A stretch of 5,741 nt of DNA, taken from the NCBI GenBank assembly GCA_001774505.1, contig MFAF01000033.1:3873-9613 (forward strand), given 5' to 3'. The DNA is from Candidatus Coatesbacteria bacterium RBG_13_66_14. Lineage in GTDB: Bacteria > RBG-13-66-14. The position numbers and the translations under genes are program-made. Below the pieces are notes generated by a model. It was not told the origin of the DNA, ran no database searches, and worked only from the letters and a program-made list of their open reading frames with translations. Shown in pieces: positions 1-5,267 of this stretch (the stretch's first letter is position 1; each line of letters begins with the position of its first letter).

Positions 1-2
1 GG

Positions 3-857
3 AGGCTGGGCGGGAATGGTTTGGCACAGGGCTTGCAAAGTTCCTTTTTGAACCTCCTGAAGGAAGAAAGGCGTCGGGAGGCCCGCAGGGAACTGGTCCA
101 AACCGCCCCGATCCTGGACCTGCTGGAGGCGACGGCGGCGCTGAAACCGCTGGCCCTCAAGGGGCTGGACTTCCGCGCGCGGCTGTACCCGCCCGCCACC
201 CGGCCGGCGGTGGACCTGGACCTCTACCTCGAGCGAAGGAAGATAGCCCGGTTCGCCGAGGCGGCGGAGAAAACGGGCTGGAGATTGGCCACCCGGGGGC
301 GGCTGGGGCGGCGACTCTGGCGGCGCTGGAACCATCTCATCTGGGGCAAGGGCGACACCATCCTCGAGGTTCACTACGCCCTCACCGCGCCGGGGAGGTG
401 CAACACCGGTTTCAGTTTCGGCGAAGAGCCCACCCCCCTGGACCTGCACGGGGTCACGCTCTGGGTGCCCTCGAGGGAGGACGCGGCGCTCTTCTGCCTC
501 GTACACCTCTGCGGGAACCACTTCTTCGACCCCCACCTCCTGTCGGTGTACGATATCTGGCTGTTGTGTCCCGGTCTGGATTGGGGTAAACTCTACGCGC
601 AGGCGCGCAAGGCGGGACTGGAACGGACGGTCTCGTTCGCCCTGGCCTATCTGCGGAACTACCCGACGTTAAGAAGCCTGGTACCGCCCGGAGGGCCGCT
701 AAGGCCGGGAAGAAGCGGCAGGAAATTATTCAAACAGAGGACGGGAGGGGTGCGGGCGCGGTCCAGACTGCTGGGGCTCTACCTCGCGGACCCGCCGATA
801 CGCTCACTGACATACGTCCTCGGCCACCTCGGCGAAAGACTCGACATCTTCCGATGA
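3..857 (+). CDS. Nucleotidyltransferase-like protein, NTP_transf_5 type (5' end outside window)
   Basis: The protein resembles the 'uncharacterised nucleotidyltransferase' family (Pfam NTP_transf_5), a nucleotidyltransferase fold often found beside polysaccharide and lasso-peptide genes and without a settled substrate. Counting from the TTG at 21, it shows the LKG motif (46-48), an Arg (61) before the DxD pair in VDLDLYL (D65, D67; likely metal-binding), ILEVHYAL (114-121, usual family form E-x-H), and a late HFFDPHLLSVYDIWLL block (167-182). The frame is open to the window edge with no stop. Family members usually carry a longer helical N-terminus, so the true start is probably upstream; TTG 21 is only the first possible start inside the window. 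The stop overlaps the next start as ATGA (854-857), which implies translational coupling to the PqqD-like gene. The C-terminal ~60 residues are Arg-rich. Family call is fairly sure; biochemical role is unknown. Confidence 0.8.
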   Translation, partial: RLGGNGLAQGLQSSFLNLLKEERRREARRELVQTAPILDLLEATAALKPLALKGLDFRARLYPPATRPAVDLDLYLERRKIARFAEAAEKTGWRLATRGRLGRRLWRRWNHLIWGKGDTILEVHYALTAPGRCNTGFSFGEEPTPLDLHGVTLWVPSREDAALFCLVHLCGNHFFDPHLLSVYDIWLLCPGLDWGKLYAQARKAGLERTVSFALAYLRNYPTLRSLVPPGGPLRPGRSGRKLFKQRTGGVRARSRLLGLYLADPPIRSLTYVLGHLGERLDIFR

Positions 858-1138
858 AAACCTACGATCCGGACGCCGTGCCCGTGAAGGCGGGACGGAT
901 ACCCTCCCAGGAGGTGGACGGCGAAATCTTCGCCATCACCCCCGAAGACGGGGTGCTCCACAACTTCAACGAGGTGGGGAGTTCCATCTGGCTCCTGATA
1001 GATGGGAAACGCAGTCTCGGCGAAATCGAAAGGTCTGTCCTGGCGGAGTATGACGTGGAGCCGAATCAGCTCAGGAACGATCTGAAGACGTTTTTCAAGG
1101 TCCTCGGGGAAAAGGGCTTGGTGGAATACAAGCGCTGA
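854..1138 (+). CDS. PqqD family peptide-binding protein (RiPP recognition element)
   Basis: This 94-residue protein has the length and core motif of the PqqD family. The signature block is LHNFNEVGSSIWLLIDG (35-51), followed by a helix starting SLGEIERSVLAEYDVE and a second helix ending in GEKGLVEYKR. PqqD domains are small winged-helix chaperones that bind the leader of a precursor peptide and present it to a partner enzyme, commonly a radical SAM/SPASM protein, as in PQQ and mycofactocin biosynthesis. The start codon sits in the ATGA overlap with the upstream gene. A radical SAM/SPASM gene and a small peptide with a YxxPxL motif lie just downstream, so those are its likely partners. It is not PqqD itself: no PQQ genes are visible. 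PqqD-like proteins also occur singly next to polysaccharide genes, where their role is unclear. Confidence 0.88.
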   Translation: MKTYDPDAVPVKAGRIPSQEVDGEIFAITPEDGVLHNFNEVGSSIWLLIDGKRSLGEIERSVLAEYDVEPNQLRNDLKTFFKVLGEKGLVEYKR

Positions 1139-1151
1139 CCTTCACCCTGAT

Positions 1152-1280
1152 GAAGACAAGGGGTTTAACCGAGCGAACCGAGCAAAGCGAGCTACGCCCC
1201 CGGCGAACCGAACGAAGCGAGCTATGCCCTTGGCAAACCGAGCGAAGCGAGCTACGCCCTTGGCGAAATCCCTTGCCCCA
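1152..1280. repeat. Split palindromic intergenic element enclosing the tandem repeat
   Basis: The left half, GAAGACAAGGGGTTTAA (1152-1168), matches GGAGACAAGAGGTTTAA at 4444-4460 in 15 of 17 positions. The right half, AAATCCCTTGCCCCA (1266-1280), resembles AAACCCCTTGCCTCCA at 4459-4474, with one substitution and one indel. CAAGGGGTTT and AAATCCCTTG are near-perfect inverted repeats of each other. At the second locus the halves are contiguous, whereas here about 97 bp, mostly tandem repeat, lies between them. The rest of the 1139-1309 gap holds no gene, terminator or clear promoter that I can see. Confidence 0.6.
1171..1270. repeat. 30-bp tandem repeat, three copies plus a 10-bp partial
   Basis: Three contiguous 30-bp units lie at 1171-1200, 1201-1230 and 1231-1260, with a degenerate start of a fourth at 1261-1270. 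The shared core is CGAACCGAGCGAAGCGAGCT-like; units differ at only about eight positions. The GAGCGAAGCGAGC portion is itself nearly self-complementary around its centre and could form small hairpins. The repeats lie between the PqqD-like and radical SAM genes and are flanked by the two halves of a palindromic element. Read in frame from ATG 1150 they would encode a repeated TERSEL(R/C)PW decapeptide, but that frame simply runs on into the radical SAM gene out of frame, so I treat it as non-coding. GAGCGAAGCGAG-type arrays are familiar as intergenic repeats that produce spurious protein calls. Confidence 0.85.
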
Positions 1281-1309
1281 GCACCAGTCAACAAACGGTT
1301 TTCGGCATC

Positions 1310-2416
1310 ATGAAAGACAGAGGCGCACAACCGGAGGTATTCTCGAACCTGCGCTGGAAAGCCTTCCAACGCCACATCCCCTACATCGTCACCTTCGAGC
1401 TCACCTACCGTTGCAACCTCCGATGCACGCACTGTTACCTGACGCCGGACGACCCTCACCGGGAGGAGATGCCGGTCGAGGATTGGATCCGAACCATCCG
1501 AGAGCTCGCCGACCTGGGAACCTTTTACGTGACGGTCACCGGGGGGGAACCGACCCTGTACCCGGGATTCTGGGACATCCTGGACGAGCTGCACCGGCGG
1601 GATACGCTAATCCGTCTCTTCACCAACGCCACGACCCTGGACGAGGAGGGTGTGGACCGGCTGATCCGCTGCGGGGTCCGCATCGCCGATATCTCCCTCC
1701 ACGGGCCCGACGCCGACACGCACGAGGCGGTGACCCGCACGCCCGGCAGCTTCGATGCGACGGTTACCGCGGTTAAAAGGCTGAGAGCCGCCGGGGTGCA
1801 CGTCAATCTCAAGGGAAGCCTTTTAAAATCGAATTACTCGGCGGTCAACGAGCTGGACCGTTACATGAAGTCGCTGGGAGGCCACCCGCTCCTGAGCACG
1901 ACCATCACCCCGGCCAACGACGGCGGCACGGAACCCCTCGAGAGGGCGGTGAATGCCGAGGAATTCTGCTACATCTACGAGAACTACTACCGGGAGGATC
2001 ACGAACCGACGGAAATGGGAAAGGGAAGGGTTCTGCCCGTGATAAGCTGCACCGCCGGCTTCTCGACCCTGTCCGTCGCGCCCGACGGCGAGGTGTTCCC
2101 CTGCCTGCAACTACGGGCCTCGATGGGTAACGCCCGGCGGAGCACCTTGAGAAGAATATGGCATCATACCCCCCTTAACCTTCACCTGAACGGGCTGGTG
2201 CAATTATCCCCTCCGGGCTGCCTGGGGTGCGGGCTCGCCGATTCCTGCATGCGCTGCCCCGGCCTGGCCCTCATCGAAACCGGCAGCCTCTGGAAACCTT
2301 CGCCCAGCGCCTGTCAGTCGGCACGCAATTATAAATCCGCCCATGCTCTCCAACTCTCACGAAAAGGAAACGGAAATGAGCAAAAAGAGTTACATCCCGC
2401 CGAATCTGACCAGTGA
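1310..2416 (+). CDS. Radical SAM/SPASM peptide-modifying enzyme (candidate RiPP maturase)
   Basis: This 368-residue protein has the canonical radical SAM cluster motif CNLRCTHC (C35, C39, C42), which binds the [4Fe-4S] cluster that cleaves S-adenosylmethionine. The SAM-binding TGGEPT (77-82) and a strand motif ISLHG (128-132) follow. The C-terminal SPASM domain is complete: C247, C265 (in GEVFPC), C304-x2-C307-x5-C313-x2-C316 and C335, enough for two auxiliary Fe-S clusters. SPASM enzymes of this size typically act on peptides or proteins (thioether, C-C or other crosslinks); the exact reaction cannot be read from sequence. There is no strong Shine-Dalgarno at ATG 1310, but the protein begins at the usual distance before the TYRCNLRC strand. 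The tail after C335 is about 33 residues, polar and unlike the family core, and its last codons overlap the small peptide gene. The nearby PqqD-like protein would be its leader-binding partner. Confidence 0.9.
   Translation: MKDRGAQPEVFSNLRWKAFQRHIPYIVTFELTYRCNLRCTHCYLTPDDPHREEMPVEDWIRTIRELADLGTFYVTVTGGEPTLYPGFWDILDELHRRDTLIRLFTNATTLDEEGVDRLIRCGVRIADISLHGPDADTHEAVTRTPGSFDATVTAVKRLRAAGVHVNLKGSLLKSNYSAVNELDRYMKSLGGHPLLSTTITPANDGGTEPLERAVNAEEFCYIYENYYREDHEPTEMGKGRVLPVISCTAGFSTLSVAPDGEVFPCLQLRASMGNARRSTLRRIWHHTPLNLHLNGLVQLSPPGCLGCGLADSCMRCPGLALIETGSLWKPSPSACQSARNYKSAHALQLSRKGNGNEQKELHPAESDQ
2330..2335 (+). promoter_or_regulatory. Possible -10-like AT-rich patch before the peptide gene
   Basis: TATAAA occurs inside an AT-rich island (CAATTATAAAT) within the GC-rich 3' end of the radical SAM gene, 40 nt before the peptide start at 2376. 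It matches TATAAT in five of six positions. I see no acceptable -35 box at 16-18 bp spacing, so an internal promoter for the peptide is only a weak possibility. Confidence 0.15.
2365..2369 (+). promoter_or_regulatory. Ribosome binding site of the small peptide gene
   Basis: AGGAA lies about 6-7 nt before ATG 2376, one of the better Shine-Dalgarno matches in the window. It favours ATG 2376 over the in-frame upstream ATG 2343, which has no purine-rich stretch at the proper distance. Confidence 0.6.
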
Positions 2417-2546
2417 GAGGATTTTTCAAGAGGCCTCCATCAGATGCCCCTATCAAGGGAATACCGTATTCACCTGTCAAAAGATCACGGCATGCGCCTA
2501 TCCCAAAAATCCAGGCCAATGCTTGATCTTTTCGAGGGATTCTTAA
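2376..2546 (+). CDS. Small four-Cys peptide with YxxPxL leader motif (candidate RiPP precursor)
   Basis: This 56-residue product starts at ATG 2376 behind a good ribosome binding site; an in-frame ATG at 2343 would add 11 residues. Near the N-terminus is YIPPNL (6-11), which fits the YxxPxL leader signature bound by PqqD-like domains in lasso-peptide systems. SERIFQEA (13-20) then resembles a leader helix. The remainder carries four cysteines (C24, C34, C40, C49) and several aromatics (Y26, F32, Y42, F51), and the protein ends in Ser. The gene overlaps the radical SAM 3' end by 41 bp, suggesting coupled translation. It is less GC-rich than its neighbours. I infer a precursor: residues 1 to about 20 leader, the Cys-containing half the core. 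Alternatives are a small metal-binding protein or an unexpressed frame. No homologue search was possible. Confidence 0.65.
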   Translation: MSKKSYIPPNLTSERIFQEASIRCPYQGNTVFTCQKITACAYPKNPGQCLIFSRDS

Positions 2547-3088
2547 CCGGATGCCTTACAACCCTGGGTGATCTGAGATACCCTCCACACCAGCCTAGAA
2601 ACTTGACCGCAGAAGGTCGCATAACACCTAACCTGAAAGCCGGACTTATAGCGGAGGCGCTGCGCGTGGGCGGCCCCCGATGGGTGAAGAGCCGTGGCCG
2701 ATGCCACGGTGAATTGATACCCGACGGGGCCGAGATTCTCCTGGAGCCCTTCGGGGAAGCGCCCCCACGGGTCGGCGAGATAGCGGCCTACATAAATCCC
2801 GACGGCCTCGAGGTCGTCCACCGTCTCTGCCACTCCGACGCCGAAGGCTGGTGGGGAAACGCGGACACGGTGCTGGCGATGGAGCGCGCCGGGAGCCTTA
2901 TCGGCCGCGTCACCGCACGCCGGTGGAAAGGGTCCGTCCGCGGCGTGAAACCGATGCCCGCCCGGGCTTGGCTGGCCTGGCTCGTCCACCGGCTCTACCA
3001 CCGGACCCACGGCCTGGGCGGGGCCTGGGGGCGGTTTGCACTGCAACTCGTTCAACGGCTCAAACCAAGACTCTACCCAACCCCGTGA
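2519..3088 (+). CDS. S24/S26-type (LexA/signal-peptidase-like) protease with Cys in place of the nucleophilic Ser
   Basis: The core aligns by eye with S24/S26 peptidases. WVKSRGRCHGELIPDGAEIL corresponds to the family pattern v-x-v-x-G-x-S-M-x-P-x-L-x-x-G-D-x-V, putting a Cys (TGC at 2702-2704) at the nucleophile position. RVGEIAAYINPDG...VVHRL corresponds to the rvGDvv-y...vvHRv block, with His (2819-2821) as candidate general base. GNAD then SLIGRV match the later (K)GD and iGrV elements. A Cys-His pair would make it an atypical member; it could also be inactive. It may cut the leader from the upstream peptide, which is inference. The start is uncertain: ATG 2444, 2492 and 2519 and TTG 2603 are all in frame, none with a strong ribosome binding site. 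The first two overlap the peptide gene extensively, and family similarity begins only near 2630. I chose 2519 (189 aa). The C-terminal ~50 residues are basic with Trp/Leu-rich helices. The stop lies 4 nt before the dehydrogenase start. Confidence 0.7.
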   Translation: MLDLFEGFLTGCLTTLGDLRYPPHQPRNLTAEGRITPNLKAGLIAEALRVGGPRWVKSRGRCHGELIPDGAEILLEPFGEAPPRVGEIAAYINPDGLEVVHRLCHSDAEGWWGNADTVLAMERAGSLIGRVTARRWKGSVRGVKPMPARAWLAWLVHRLYHRTHGLGGAWGRFALQLVQRLKPRLYPTP

Positions 3089-3092
3089 GGAC

Positions 3093-4415
3093 ATGAATCA
3101 CAACGAACTGGCTAAAAAACTGACCGAAGGTCCGGCGGTTTTCGGCGTCATCGGCCTGGGCTACGTGGGGTTGCCGCTCGCCCTGGAATTCGCCGAGGCC
3201 GGCATCCGCGTCGTCGGCTTCGACATAGACCCGGCGAAAGTGGCGTATCTTAGAAAAGGCGAGAGCTACATCCGGCAGATACCGGCCTCTCGCATTAAAC
3301 CCTTCGTTGACGGCGGCCTTCTCGAGGCGACCGGCGACCTCGACCGCCTGGGCGAAGTAGACGTCATCGCCATCTGCGTGCCCACGCCGCTGGACGGCCA
3401 CCGTCAGCCGGACCTGAGCTTCGTAGAAATCACGTCCCGGGACACGGCCCGTCGGCTGAAAAAAGGGCAGGTGGTGATCCTCGAATCCACCACCTACCCC
3501 GGCACCACCCGGGAGGTCGTCCTGCCCATCCTCGAGGAGGGGTCGGGCCTGAAAGGCGGGACGGACTTCTTCCTCGCCTTCTCCCCGGAGCGGGAGGACC
3601 CGGGCAACAAGGATTACCGGACCCGGACGATACCCAAGGTCATCGGCGCGCTGACGCCCGCTGGACTTGAGCTTGCAAAGGGATTCTACGACCGTGTCTT
3701 CGAGCGGACGGTCCCGGTGTCCAGCCTGGAGGTGGCCGAGATGACCAAGATCTTCGAGAACACCTTCCGGGCCGTGAACATCGCCCTGGTCAACGAGTTG
3801 AAGATGCTGGCCCTGCGCATGGGGGTCAACCTGCACGAGGTGATAGACGCCGCCTCGACGAAGCCCTTCGGGTTCATGCCCTTCCGCCCGGGGCCGGGCC
3901 TCGGGGGGCACTGCATCCCCATTGATCCCTTCTACCTCACCTGGAAGGCCCACGAGTACGAGTTCAGCACCCGTTTCATCGAGCTGGCCGGTGAGATAAA
4001 CACGGGGATGCCCCGCTTCGTGGTGGAGCGCACCGCCGAGGCGCTCAACCACGCGGGCAAGCCGCTCCGGGGCTCGAAGATTCTGATCCTCGGCATCTCC
4101 TACAAGCCCGACATAGACGACATGCGCGAAAGCCCGGCCGTGCCGGTCATGGAGGGCCTCCTCGCGCGCGGGGCGAAGGTGGACTACCACGACCCTTACA
4201 TCGCGAAGATGCCCGCCACGCGCCAGACCGACCTGCGCCTGGAGAGCATCCCCCTCAAGGATTACTCCGAGTTGAAGGCCTACGACGCCGTGGTCATCGT
4301 GACCAACCACTCCGACTACAATTACCGGGAGGTGGTCCGCAACGCGGCCCTGGTGGTGGACACGCGGAACGCCACCGCGGGAATCCCCGACGATGGGAAC
4401 GTGTGGCTGGCCTAG
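3093..4415 (+). CDS. wbpA: UDP-N-acetylglucosamine 6-dehydrogenase-like nucleotide-sugar dehydrogenase (WbpA type)
   Basis: This cytosolic enzyme type oxidises a UDP-hexose(NAc) C6 alcohol to the uronate with two NAD+, supplying precursors for surface polysaccharide. All three domains of the family are present in 440 residues. The N-terminal Rossmann motif is GLGYVG (21-26), then CVPTPL (95-100) and ESTTYPGTT (131-139). FSPEREDPGN (163-172) is a phrase typical of the WbpA/UDP-GlcNAc dehydrogenase branch. The central helix EMTKIFENTFRAVN holds K219 and N223, GGHCIPIDP carries the catalytic Cys274 and Asp278, and the C-terminal domain has GISYKPDIDDMRESP (334-348). Start ATG 3093 fits the family's usual N-terminus. 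An in-frame ATG at 3036 would add 19 residues inside the protease gene and is less likely, although GAGG is only 2 nt from ATG 3093. Substrate branch is inferred from motifs; Glc- or ManNAc-type specificity cannot be excluded. Confidence 0.92.
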   Translation: MNHNELAKKLTEGPAVFGVIGLGYVGLPLALEFAEAGIRVVGFDIDPAKVAYLRKGESYIRQIPASRIKPFVDGGLLEATGDLDRLGEVDVIAICVPTPLDGHRQPDLSFVEITSRDTARRLKKGQVVILESTTYPGTTREVVLPILEEGSGLKGGTDFFLAFSPEREDPGNKDYRTRTIPKVIGALTPAGLELAKGFYDRVFERTVPVSSLEVAEMTKIFENTFRAVNIALVNELKMLALRMGVNLHEVIDAASTKPFGFMPFRPGPGLGGHCIPIDPFYLTWKAHEYEFSTRFIELAGEINTGMPRFVVERTAEALNHAGKPLRGSKILILGISYKPDIDDMRESPAVPVMEGLLARGAKVDYHDPYIAKMPATRQTDLRLESIPLKDYSELKAYDAVVIVTNHSDYNYREVVRNAALVVDTRNATAGIPDDGNVWLA

Positions 4416-4443
4416 GGTTTATCACTTTGCGGACCGATACTAA

Positions 4444-4474
4444 GGAGACAAGAGGTTTAAACCCCTTGCCTCCA
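4444..4474. repeat. Intact palindromic intergenic element
   Basis: CAAGAGGTTTAAACCCCTTG (4449-4468) is a 20-bp palindrome with one mismatched pair. With its flanks GGAGA and CCTCCA it resembles the split element at 1152-1280. The two copies sit in the two largest intergenic gaps, so this looks like a dispersed REP/MITE-like repeat and not a gene-specific operator. With no loop it would form a cruciform or pair as dimeric DNA more readily than a usual terminator. Confidence 0.6.
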
Positions 4475-4487
4475 GATGCGGCGGGAA

Positions 4488-4517
4488 GGGCGGTCTTGCG
4501 GGTGAGACCCCCTTTTT
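4488..4517 (+). terminator. Probable rho-independent terminator after the dehydrogenase gene
   Basis: GGG (4488-4490) and GGTCT (4492-4496) pair with AGACC (4505-4509) and CCC (4510-4512), leaving one bulged C at 4491 and an 8-nt loop. Five T residues follow (4513-4517). It would end transcription from the upstream operon about 75-100 nt past the dehydrogenase stop. The orientation suits + strand transcripts. The short stem and bulge keep this from being certain. Confidence 0.55.
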
Positions 4518-4524
4518 GTATCAT
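4496..4524 (+). promoter_or_regulatory. Weak promoter candidate before the cytidylyltransferase gene
   Basis: TTGCGG (4496-4501) and TATCAT (4519-4524) are separated by 17 bp and sit 48 nt before ATG 4572. The -10 matches five of six consensus positions, the -35 only three. It overlaps the putative terminator. If the terminator is real, a promoter is needed between 4488 and 4571 and this is the best match I see. Confidence 0.2.
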
Positions 4525-4571
4525 CACCTGGATAATCCGGCCTCGACCGCCGCGGGGCCTTTGAGCAAAAC

Positions 4572-5267
4572 ATGGAGATCCTCGCCGTCATCCCCGCCCG
4601 GGGCTCATCCAAGGGCCTGGAGCGGAAGAACCTCGCCCCCCTGGGTGGAAGGCCGCTGTTGGCCTACACGGCCGACTGCGTCCTGGGAGCCGTCCATCCA
4701 TTGAGGGCGGTTCTTTCCACCGAGGACGACGAAATAGCGAGCCTGGGACGACGCCTGGGACTAGAAGTCCCCTTCCGGCGGCCCGTCGAGCTGGCGGGTG
4801 ACGAGTCCACATCCCTGGAAGTCCTCCAGCACACCCTGGCCGCCCTGCACGCCGACGAGGGGTACGCCCCGGATTGGGTGCTGCTTCTGCAGCCGACCTC
4901 GCCGCTGCGGACCGCCGCCCATCTGGACGCCGCGCTGGACCTGCTCTTTTCCGGGGGGTTCGATTCCCTCATTTCACTGACCCCCATGCGCCAGAACCCG
5001 GCCTGGGCCTACCGCGTCACCGACGGGCTGGCCGAGCCGATCGAGCGGGAGAGACCCGACCGCCGGCAGGGGCTGCCCGGCTATTACTACCCCAACGGGG
5101 CGATATACGCGACCTCCCCGGAACTGCTGGCCTCCGACCGCATCCTCGGCGACCGCTGCGCCGCCTTCGTGATGGAGCCCCGGGAGTCGGTGGACGTGGA
5201 CGACGCCTGGGACATGGCGGTGGCCGAGGCCGGCCTCATCCACGCCAAGAGGGCTCCGAGATGGTAG
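4572..5267 (+). CDS. neuA: CMP-nonulosonate (sialic-acid-like) cytidylyltransferase, NeuA type
   Basis: This family activates a nine-carbon nonulosonic acid (Neu5Ac, legionaminic or pseudaminic acid) with CTP, giving the CMP-sugar used by glycosyltransferases. The 231 residues match the usual length. Visible motifs are the nucleotide-binding loop IPARGSSKGLERKNL (7-21), LLLQPTSPLR (104-113) with the conserved Arg, PNGAIYA (174-180), and ESVDVDDAWD (205-214). In the last, D208 and D210 fit the metal-binding Asp pair known in bacterial NeuA. The start ATG has only a weak ribosome binding site (TTGAG). An upstream terminator-like hairpin suggests it opens a new transcription unit. It overlaps the following synthase gene by 7 bp, so the two are almost surely co-translated. 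NeuA, LegF and PseF cannot be separated reliably by eye; adjacency to a NeuB-type synthase supports a nonulosonate substrate over KDO. Confidence 0.9.
   Translation: MEILAVIPARGSSKGLERKNLAPLGGRPLLAYTADCVLGAVHPLRAVLSTEDDEIASLGRRLGLEVPFRRPVELAGDESTSLEVLQHTLAALHADEGYAPDWVLLLQPTSPLRTAAHLDAALDLLFSGGFDSLISLTPMRQNPAWAYRVTDGLAEPIERERPDRRQGLPGYYYPNGAIYATSPELLASDRILGDRCAAFVMEPRESVDVDDAWDMAVAEAGLIHAKRAPRW
5248..5253 (+). promoter_or_regulatory. Ribosome binding site of the NeuB-type gene
   Basis: AGAGGG ends 7 nt before ATG 5261, inside the 3' end of the cytidylyltransferase gene. It supports ATG 5261 as the synthase start. Confidence 0.5.

Noticed and set aside
1171..1270. CRISPR array.
   Set aside because: The 30-bp units are contiguous with no unique spacers, and there are no cas genes.
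1142..1594. Minus-strand frame with FARFAKGIARFVRFAGG-like amphipathic repeats resembling a cationic antimicrobial peptide.
   Set aside because: It is the antisense of the same tandem repeat plus the 5' part of a well-supported radical SAM gene; the repetition is a by-product of the DNA repeat, with no ribosome binding site seen.
1150..1776. Long + frame starting at ATG 1150 that would encode TERSELRPW-type decapeptide repeats, tempting as a multi-core RiPP precursor.
   Set aside because: The 30-bp unit is a multiple of three so any frame looks repetitive; differences between units hit first, second and third codon positions alike; and the frame runs for 150 codons into the radical SAM gene out of frame, where it reads as low-complexity Pro/Arg/His.
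2546..2640. A second small peptide gene or a terminator between the peptide and the protease core.
   Set aside because: Other-frame starts such as ATG 2551 and GTG 2568 hit stops within a few codons, and the best hairpin (GGGT/ACCC) is only 4 bp with no T-run.
3036..3092. Upstream ATG extension of the dehydrogenase by 19 residues.
   Set aside because: The extra residues do not resemble the family N-terminus and would lie wholly within the protease gene; ATG 3093 gives the usual spacing to the GLGYVG motif.
3060..4310. 416-codon open frame on the minus strand.
   Set aside because: It is the shadow of the nucleotide-sugar dehydrogenase gene; the product is low-complexity and Gly/Val/His-rich, typical of antisense frames in GC-rich DNA.
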